Below, one piece after another: positions 6,261-10,973 of a DNA stretch of 10,973 nt. The notes beneath the pieces were generated by a model. The model saw only the letters and a list, made by a program, of their open reading frames with translations. It was not told the origin of the DNA and ran no database searches. The stretch's first letter is position 1, and each line of letters begins with the position of its first letter. Origin of the DNA: DASXMX01 sp036794395 (lineage in GTDB: Bacteria; Planctomycetota; Phycisphaerae; Tepidisphaerales; Tepidisphaeraceae); assembly GCA_036794395.1 (NCBI GenBank), contig DAIRGS010000241.1, positions 1 through 10,973 of the forward strand, given 5' to 3'. Both the position numbers and the translations under genes were made by a program.

Positions 6261-8048
6261 ATGCAGATTCGGAATTTTTCGATCATCGCCCATATTGACC
6301 ACGGCAAAAGCACGCTTTCCGACCGGCTTCTGATGCGCGCGGGGGCCATTACCGAGCGCGAGTTTAAGGAGCAGATCCTGGATGACATGGATCTGGAGCG
6401 GGAGCGGGGTATTACCATCAAGGCTTCGGCGGTGACGGTGTTTCACGAGCATAAGGGCGAGAAGTTCATGCTGAACTTCATCGATACGCCGGGGCATGTG
6501 GATTTCCATTACGAAGTGCAAAAAGCGCTCCAGGCATGCGAAGGGGCGATTCTGGTTGTCGATGCGACGCAGGGGGTGCAGGCGCAGACGGTGGCCAATG
6601 CCTATGCGGCGATTGATGCGGGGCTCCAGATCATTCCGGTGATCAACAAGATCGATTTGCCCAGCTCGCAGCCGGTGGAGGTGGCGGAGGAAATCGAGCA
6701 GGTATTAGGCTTCGCGGCTGAGGACGCGATCCTGGTTTCGGCCAAGACAGGGCAGGGGATCGACGATTTAATCGGGAAGCTCTGCGAGCAGCTGCCGCCG
6801 CCAAAGGGCGATCCAGATGCGCCGGCGCGGGCGCTGATTTTTGATAGCATTTACGATGACTACCGGGGCGTTATTACCTATGTGCGGGTTGTGGATGGCG
6901 AGTTGAAGAAGGGGCAGAAGATCCTGTTCATGGGCAATGGCCGGCAGTACCAGATCACCGATCTGGGAAAGCTGATGCCGCATCCGAAGCAGGTGGATCG
7001 AATCGGCACCGGCGAAGTGGGTTTCGTGGTCGCGGCCATCAAGGATCTGCACGATGTCCGCATCGGCGATACCGTGACTGACGCGCTTGTACCCGCCAAG
7101 GAAGCGCTGCCGGGGTACAAGCCGATTCAGCAGATGGTGTTTTGCGATTTTTATCCGGGCGGGAAGACGCAGTACGAAGAGCTTCGCGATGCGATGGATC
7201 GGCTTCAGCTGAATGATTCGAGCTTTACCTTCCAGCCGGAATCTTCGGATGCTCTTGGATTCGGATTCCGGTGCGGATTCCTGGGATTACTCCATATGGA
7301 GATCATCCAGGAGCGGCTGGAGCGGGAGTTCAACATTGAGGTGGTGCAGACTGCGCCGACGGTCACCTATGAAATCAAGATGACCGATGGAACGACCAAG
7401 CGGATCGACGCGCCAAGCAAGTTGCCCGATCTGACGAATGTCGAGGAAATTCGCGAGCCTTACATTTTGTGCAACTTGATTTTGCCTTCCGACAGCGTGG
7501 GCAATTTGATGAAGCTCTGTGAGGATCGGCGCGGGGTTTACAAGAAGACGGAGTACATCGGCACCAGCCGGGTGATTCTGGTTTACGAGATGCCGCTGGC
7601 GGAGGTCATTTTCGATTTCTACGACCGGCTCAAGAGCGCGACACGCGGCTACGGAACCATGGATTACGATCTAATCGGCTTCCGTGCCGGCGATCTTGTG
7701 AAAATGGATGTGCTGGTGAACAGCGATCGGATCGATGCCCTTTCGGTGATCGTCCATCGTTCGCACTCCGAGCAACGGGGCAGAAGACTCTTGGTTCGCC
7801 TGAAGGCGGAGATCGCCCGGCATCTGTTCGAGATCCCGCTCCAGGCCGCCATTGGCGGGAAGGTCATCGCGCGAGAGACGATCAAGTCAGTAGGCAAAAA
7901 CGTGACCGCCAAGTGTTACGGCGGTGACATCAGCCGCAAGCGCAAATTGCTCGAGAAGCAGAAAGAGGGCAAGAAGCGGATGAAGCGTGTGGGATCGGTG
8001 GACATCCCGCAGGAAGCGTTTATGGCGATTCTGGATCCGGGGGACTAA
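6261..8048 (+). CDS. lepA: Elongation factor 4 (LepA), ribosome-associated GTPase
   Basis: This 595-residue translational GTPase is related to EF-G. It binds ribosomes and is implicated in back-translocation or late 30S assembly and in stress tolerance. All GTPase motifs are present: HIDHGKST (11-18, P-loop), RERGITI (47-53, switch I), DTPGH (75-79, switch II), NKID (129-132) and SAK (160-162). LepA-specific features are LPGYK near 283-287, the FGFRCGFLGLLHMEI segment, and the highly conserved C-terminal domain reading AKCYGGDISRKRKLLEKQKE and ending IPQEAFMAIL. ATG 6261 is chosen because MQIRNFSIIAHIDHG matches family starts, while the open frame extends to 6126 without homology. The Shine-Dalgarno is weak. 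The length agrees with the usual 595-600 residues. TACAAT at 6212-6217 could be a -10 box but has no -35 at standard spacing. The downstream antitoxin gene is 38 bases away on the same strand. Confidence 0.98.
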   Translation: MQIRNFSIIAHIDHGKSTLSDRLLMRAGAITEREFKEQILDDMDLERERGITIKASAVTVFHEHKGEKFMLNFIDTPGHVDFHYEVQKALQACEGAILVVDATQGVQAQTVANAYAAIDAGLQIIPVINKIDLPSSQPVEVAEEIEQVLGFAAEDAILVSAKTGQGIDDLIGKLCEQLPPPKGDPDAPARALIFDSIYDDYRGVITYVRVVDGELKKGQKILFMGNGRQYQITDLGKLMPHPKQVDRIGTGEVGFVVAAIKDLHDVRIGDTVTDALVPAKEALPGYKPIQQMVFCDFYPGGKTQYEELRDAMDRLQLNDSSFTFQPESSDALGFGFRCGFLGLLHMEIIQERLEREFNIEVVQTAPTVTYEIKMTDGTTKRIDAPSKLPDLTNVEEIREPYILCNLILPSDSVGNLMKLCEDRRGVYKKTEYIGTSRVILVYEMPLAEVIFDFYDRLKSATRGYGTMDYDLIGFRAGDLVKMDVLVNSDRIDALSVIVHRSHSEQRGRRLLVRLKAEIARHLFEIPLQAAIGGKVIARETIKSVGKNVTAKCYGGDISRKRKLLEKQKEGKKRMKRVGSVDIPQEAFMAILDPGD

Positions 8049-8086
8049 TACGGGGAGTAAAATATTTTCTGTTTCGAGAGGTCGCA

Positions 8087-8323
8087 ATGATCAATGATCC
8101 AGAATATCAGCGAGTTCTTCAGACCGTATCGAAGTGGCCGTTGAGTAGGAGAGCGAGCTTGGCTGCCGAAATGCTGGCGACTCTCAAGCCAGTGAACGAT
8201 CGTATGCGGCGGCCCACGCTAAATCGCGCACTCGGCTTGGCGCGCGTCGAGGGTGCTGCACCAAGTGACGCTGACGTCGATCGTTGGATGGACGAGCATC
8301 GTCGAGAGAAATATGGAGCATGA
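8087..8323 (+). CDS. Putative antitoxin of a PIN-type toxin-antitoxin pair
   Basis: This small 78-residue protein has an N-terminal helical part (DPEYQRVLQTVSKWPLSRRA, then LAAEMLATL), a basic linker (NDRMRRPTLNRALGLARV), and an acidic-basic C-terminal helix (SDADVDRWMDEHRREKYG). From memory, proteins with this WPL...R...L pattern and a terminal DEHRxEKYG precede PIN-domain genes in planctomycetes and cyanobacteria. The C-terminal helix plausibly wraps the toxin, as in VapB antitoxins. No ribbon-helix-helix, AbrB or Phd DNA-binding motif is obvious, so how it would autoregulate is unclear. GAGAGG (8076-8081) lies five bases before ATG. Its stop overlaps the toxin start as ATGA (8320-8323), indicating translational coupling. 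It may share the lepA transcript. An A4-T-A-T4 palindrome (8059-8068) precedes it. Confidence 0.75.
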   Translation: MINDPEYQRVLQTVSKWPLSRRASLAAEMLATLKPVNDRMRRPTLNRALGLARVEGAAPSDADVDRWMDEHRREKYGA

Positions 8324-8727
8324 AGGTCCTTCTCGATGTCAACATCGTCCTCGACGTACTGCTCGACCGTCCGCCTTGGGTGGACAGTGCCAAAGATCTT
8401 TGGCAGGCTTGTGACGATGCACGCGTTGAGGGGTATGTCTCCGCGATATCCCTTCCGACGCTGTTTTACATTGTTCGAAAAGTAGCCGGGTTACAGAAGG
8501 CTCGCAAAGCCGTGCGATTATGCCTTGACGCTTTTGAAGTTTGCGCGGTGAACGGTCAAATTCTTGAAATCGCATACGCAACAGCCGGATCGGATTTTGA
8601 GGATAACGTTCAAGTTGCGTCCGCTGTCGCGGCCGGAGTTGATTTTATCGTTTCGCGAGATCTCAAGGGCCTGACCAATTCACAAATTCCAGTTCGCGGG
8701 GCCGACGAGATCATGAAGTTACTTTGA
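8320..8727 (+). CDS. PIN-domain ribonuclease toxin (VapC-like)
   Basis: This 135-residue PIN domain is predicted to be an Mg2+-dependent ribonuclease toxin. Asp6 lies in MKVLLDVNIVLDVLLDRPPW (1-20). The central segment SAISLPTLFYIVRK (41-54) resembles the PIN_3-like branch, which has Thr where classical VapC has Glu. SDFEDNVQVASA (91-102) supplies Asp92 and Asp95. The final motif, usually TRN..DF, reads SRDLKGL (112-118), so Asp114 replaces Asn and the usual Asp-Phe is Gly-Leu. Activity may be altered. The start is the ATG in the ATGA overlap with the antitoxin; the in-frame ATG at 8284 lies inside the antitoxin gene and would add a non-homologous leader. Its stop is six bases from the stop of the opposing vapC, with no terminator between. 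Confidence 0.87.
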   Translation: MKVLLDVNIVLDVLLDRPPWVDSAKDLWQACDDARVEGYVSAISLPTLFYIVRKVAGLQKARKAVRLCLDAFEVCAVNGQILEIAYATAGSDFEDNVQVASAVAAGVDFIVSRDLKGLTNSQIPVRGADEIMKLL

Positions 8728-8733
8728 GAGCCT

Positions 8734-9144
8734 CTAATATGTTTCGACCAGCAATCCGGGAATCTGCTCAAAGTGTTTTGGATTTCGAGTGACGAGTGAT
8801 TGGCCGTTCACGAGGGCAATAGCGGCAATCAATGCGTCCAAGTCTCCGGATGGCTGGCCCCTTCGTTGAAGTGATGCGGCTATTGTCCCAAAGCGTCGCG
8901 CTACAAGTTCATCGAGTTCGAGGATTCCGAACTTGTTGAGGATTGATTGCACTCGGGCCTCCTCGCGTACCGGATCATTTGACAATTCTACCCCGACGAA
9001 CAATTCGGCAATATTGATGCGGGTCGTCAGCAGAGCGGCACCCGCGGCTTGCAACGCTATGATCTTTCTCGCGGCTCGCACGTGATTCGTATTTCGCGGC
9101 GAACGAAGCAGATCAATCAGCACAGTGGTGTCGAGGACGGCCAC
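8734..9144 (-). CDS. vapC: VapC-family PIN-domain ribonuclease toxin
   Basis: This 136-residue classical VapC toxin carries the four acidic or polar PIN positions: Asp5 (MAVLDTTVLIDLL), Glu47 (NIAELFVGVEL), Asp101 and Asp103 (GDLDALIAAIAL) and the C-terminal TRNPKHFEQIPGL with Asn121. VapC toxins cleave tRNA or rRNA and are held inactive by their VapB partner. The GTG start at 9144 shares its G with the TAG stop of vapB (TAGTG), so translation is coupled. AAGG in the end of vapB lies about eight bases upstream. It belongs to a different PIN branch from the opposing toxin, so the two modules are not a recent duplication. Codons are less GC-rich than in truD or the glycosyltransferase, which hints at transfer. 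Confidence 0.93.
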   Translation of the reverse strand: MAVLDTTVLIDLLRSPRNTNHVRAARKIIALQAAGAALLTTRINIAELFVGVELSNDPVREEARVQSILNKFGILELDELVARRFGTIAASLQRRGQPSGDLDALIAAIALVNGQSLVTRNPKHFEQIPGLLVETY

Positions 9145-9383
9145 TATCTTCGCCTTTTTGAAGGCGCGTGACGACTGGCGATCTGTCGCTCAACGGCTTC
9201 GACAAATTCGTCGCTCACGGGGTCGGACTCCAACTTCTTCAACCATGCGTCAATATCGAATGGAGCGGGAACCCACCGCTTTATGGTCTGGCTAAACGAC
9301 TCGTCGTCTCGTTTCGCTTTTCTGAGGCGGTTATATGCTTCGACGTCGATTGTGATGGTCTTTGTTGCCAAGCTGCCCTCCAT
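9144..9383 (-). CDS. vapB: VapB-type antitoxin
   Basis: This 79-residue antitoxin begins MEGSLATKTITIDVEAYNRL and continues with RKAKRDDESFSQTIKRWV. That is the VapB antitoxin family pattern: a short beta strand, a helix with AYxRL, and ESFSQTIKR. The strand-helix-helix part binds operator DNA as a dimer. The C-terminal helix (about 43-70, FDIDAWLKKLESDPVSDEFV) would occupy the VapC active site, and the tail is basic. ATG 9383 is preferred over an upstream TTG (9428) because GAAAGG (9395-9390) sits at good spacing and the family homology begins here. It overlaps vapC by one base. It lies 72 bases downstream of truD on the same strand, with its own candidate promoter in that gap. Confidence 0.9.
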   Translation of the reverse strand: MEGSLATKTITIDVEAYNRLRKAKRDDESFSQTIKRWVPAPFDIDAWLKKLESDPVSDEFVEAVERQIASRHAPSKRRR

Positions 9384-9400
9384 TACGAGCCTTTCGCGGC

Positions 9401-9428
9401 ATTTTACGCTCGTTCGCCTCAATGACAA
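9401..9428 (-). promoter_or_regulatory. Candidate vapBC promoter with overlapping inverted repeat
   Basis: On the minus strand, TTGTCA (9428-9423) and TAAAAT (9406-9401) are spaced by 16 bases, each matching 5 of 6 sigma70 consensus positions. The predicted start, near 9394, leaves only about ten bases before the vapB ATG. ACGAGC (9385-9390) and GCTCGT (9408-9413) form an inverted repeat bracketing the -10 box, the position expected for a VapB or VapBC autoregulatory operator. The upstream box lies in the gap between truD and vapB. Confidence 0.5.
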
Positions 9429-9455
9429 ATGATGGTAGCTGTACGAAAATATACT

Positions 9456-10748
9456 TCAGGAGGGATCAGGCAGATCGGCGTGAGGCGTATTCATATCTGG
9501 TTCGAAGGGTTCCACGTCTGACTTCTTCTCATCATCCGTCTTCATCAACTCCCTCAACATCACGGTCGCGAATGATCCGGCGGGGAGAGTGAACGCGACA
9601 GTCACGTGCGGGCCGTGTTCGTCGACGCCGGAGGCGATCTCGACATCGGTGGGCTGGACGCGGAGGGGGCGGCGATCGCCTTTTACTCGGAGTTGGCCGG
9701 TGCGTTTGAAATCGGCCGGGGCGAGGTTGTAGGCGGAGAAGGCGGCTTGCTCCATTTCGAGGGGCTTGCCTTCGGGGAGGGAGACGCGGAAGCCGATGAG
9801 GGGGCCGGTGGGGCTGATCTCGAATGCGTCGGCGCGGGGTTGTTCGGTTGCGGCGTTTTCCACGAGAAAACAGGCTCCGTTCTCGTGCTTGTAGGCGAAG
9901 TCGCCGTCCATGAGCTGGCCAAGACCATTGATACGCGCGGCGACGATCTCGTTGTAGACGCGCGATTGAAGCGCGGACACCCAGAGCCGGCGGAGTTTTT
10001 CGTCGATTGACCAGACGGCCGCGGAAGGGCGGTGGGTCTTGAACAATCGATGCAAAACGCGTCGCTCCATGCCGGAGTGGCGGGGCCAGTGCCGAAGGGC
10101 TTCTTCGAGATAGCCCTTATCGAATGCGGTTCGGGCCTGGACGGTTTGGGGGTCTTCGATCTCGGGTTTGGGTTCGCCGAGCAGGGCGGAGAGGAGGGCT
10201 TTGTGATCTCCGCGTACGAAAGCGGCGCCGAGTTTGTCGTTGTCGCCGCGGCGGCCGAATCGCTGTTCGCCAAAATAGTTCGGCATTCCGCGCTTCTGAA
10301 GATCTGCAAGGACGGGTCGGAGTCTGACAATGTCGGTGGGGACAACATCGCGAATCTTGATGGCGAAGCGGTTTGCCTTGAGGTGGCCGAGGCGGAGTTT
10401 ATTTCCGTGTCGGGCGGCCCAGAGGATGGTGACGTCGGGGATTTTCAGCCGCATGACGGCGTCTTCGGTGGCCGGGATGGAGACGACCTGGCGGGTGACG
10501 GCCCGGGCATCCTTCAATCCCGCATAGCCAATATCGCGGGAGGAAATTGTCAGCCCCCGGGCGATCGCGTTGATCGCGTCGAACGTGGTCAGGTTGACCT
10601 TCTGGATTTCGGCGTAGACGTGCTCGCCTTCGCCGGAGGGTTCGTAGAGGGGGATCTCTTGAACGAAGAAGTCTTCGGAGCGGTTCTTGATGGTTCCGCC
10701 GATTCCGGGGAAGTCGCCAGTTAAGTAAGGGAGGTAGGGGGAGGTCAT
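9456..10748 (-). CDS. truD: tRNA pseudouridine synthase D (TruD)
   Basis: This 430-residue TruD-family enzyme isomerises uridine 13 of certain tRNAs (Glu in E. coli) to pseudouridine. The family motifs are in order: KNRSEDFFVQE (21-31), GYAGLKDARAVTRQ (74-87) with catalytic Asp80, and GNKLRLGHLKANRF (115-128). RGMPNYFGEQRFGRRGDN (153-170) marks the catalytic cleft. The inserted TRUD domain follows (about 170-345), ending near GPLIGFR (315-321), and then LPAGSFATVMLREL (388-401). The protein is longer than E. coli TruD (349 residues). Part of the excess is an acidic, Pro- and Asp-rich tail (about 404-430) with no predicted fold. ATG 10748 starts the conserved N-terminal region, but no clear Shine-Dalgarno or promoter was identified upstream. 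It is followed by vapBC on the same strand. Confidence 0.96.
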   Translation of the reverse strand: MTSPYLPYLTGDFPGIGGTIKNRSEDFFVQEIPLYEPSGEGEHVYAEIQKVNLTTFDAINAIARGLTISSRDIGYAGLKDARAVTRQVVSIPATEDAVMRLKIPDVTILWAARHGNKLRLGHLKANRFAIKIRDVVPTDIVRLRPVLADLQKRGMPNYFGEQRFGRRGDNDKLGAAFVRGDHKALLSALLGEPKPEIEDPQTVQARTAFDKGYLEEALRHWPRHSGMERRVLHRLFKTHRPSAAVWSIDEKLRRLWVSALQSRVYNEIVAARINGLGQLMDGDFAYKHENGACFLVENAATEQPRADAFEISPTGPLIGFRVSLPEGKPLEMEQAAFSAYNLAPADFKRTGQLRVKGDRRPLRVQPTDVEIASGVDEHGPHVTVAFTLPAGSFATVMLRELMKTDDEKKSDVEPFEPDMNTPHADLPDPS

Positions 10749-10843
10749 TTTCGTTTGAACTGTAGCAGATTGTTCGGTGGACGTTTAATCAAGATTGCCG
10801 ATTTGGAGACGATTTACAGCGCAGTTGCATACGCCCTCAACGG

Positions 10844-10893
10844 GAGTGCGAGGCTGGTCTGATGAAAAACGATGGTTTTCACCGAACGCACTC
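10844..10893. repeat. Imperfect two-tier inverted repeat upstream of truD
   Basis: GAGTGCG (10844-10850) is complementary to CGCACTC (10887-10893). Inside it, TGAAAAAC (10863-10870) nearly pairs with GTTTTCA (10875-10881) around a GATG loop. The tiers are asymmetric, with 12 unpaired bases on the left and 5 on the right. It could be a structured leader, a degenerate mobile repeat or chance. It lies about 95-145 bases upstream of the truD start. Confidence 0.35.
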
Positions 10894-10933
10894 GTCCAGC
10901 TTTTGTTGCGCACGAAGAAAGCGCGCCTTCTTG

Positions 10934-10958
10934 CCCCCTCTCCCTTCGGGAGATGGGG
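10934..10958. repeat. CCCCTCTCCC/GGGAGATGGGG dispersed-type hairpin
   Basis: Bases 10934-10944 pair with 10948-10958, with one C-T mismatch and a three-base TTC loop. This CCCTCTCCC-TTC-GGGAG palindrome resembles dispersed intergenic repeats seen in many bacterial genomes (recalled, not searched). It may also act as a terminator for a gene beyond the right edge. The remaining bases of 10749-10973 show no convincing gene. Confidence 0.5.
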
Positions 10959-10973
10959 ATGAAAATGAAAGCC

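Noticed and set aside
5874..6521. N-terminal extension of the flavin oxidoreductase to 571 residues
   Set aside because: The extension reads antisense through the PLDc_N-lepA region and lepA itself and is Arg/His/Pro-rich. Family homology starts exactly at ATG 5873.
9606..10724. Rightward frames 9606-10010 and 10032-10724
   Set aside because: They are antisense to truD, Gly/Val/Asp-rich shadows without motifs. TruD homology covers the whole leftward frame.
10795..10973. Leftward frame open from the window edge to a TAA, reading HPHLPKGEGARRRAFF, and a rightward frame from ATG 10862 open to the edge
   Set aside because: Both read through the CCCTCTCCC hairpin, whose translations (PLPKGEG-type) are a familiar artefact of a noncoding repeat. 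Neither has a recognisable domain.

Overview
This is a moderately GC-rich bacterial chromosomal window with housekeeping genes (lepA, truD), accessory enzymes, two toxin-antitoxin modules and a few intergenic repeats. The gene content fits a planctomycete best. That content is a secreted ThuA-domain protein, a very large glycosyltransferase with TPRs and an O-GlcNAc-transferase-like domain, a tiny PLDc_N membrane protein, and PIN modules of a kind common in that phylum. The assignment is inference from gene flavour only; Verrucomicrobia or Acidobacteria cannot be excluded.

Layout from left to right. Bases 1-227 hold no complete gene but contain a perfect 27-bp inverted repeat (62-117). A 1167-residue glycosyltransferase fusion (GT4 + about nine TPRs + GT41/SPINDLY-like) runs leftward from 3731 to 228. 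It is divergent from a secreted ThuA-domain protein (3890-4717). That gene converges on a leftward pair: a 59-residue two-helix membrane protein (6094-5915) followed by an old yellow enzyme of the YqjM/NamA class (5873-4806). lepA (6261-8048) runs rightward. It is followed after 38 bases by an antitoxin-like gene (8087-8323) and a PIN-domain toxin (8320-8727), joined by an ATGA overlap. Six bases beyond that toxin's stop lies the stop of a second, leftward PIN toxin (vapC, 9144-8734), whose partner vapB (9383-9144) and then truD (10748-9456) lie upstream on the same strand. The last 225 bases are intergenic with two hairpin-like repeats and no convincing gene.

How the genes work together. lepA and truD serve translation (ribosome-associated GTPase and tRNA pseudouridylation). 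Between them sit two unrelated PIN-type toxin-antitoxin operons arranged tail to tail, visibly less GC-rich than their neighbours, which looks like an insertion hot spot. The left half is about glycosyl transfer and redox or sugar metabolism, with no obvious shared pathway. No tRNA, rRNA, CRISPR array, transposase gene or phage gene was seen.
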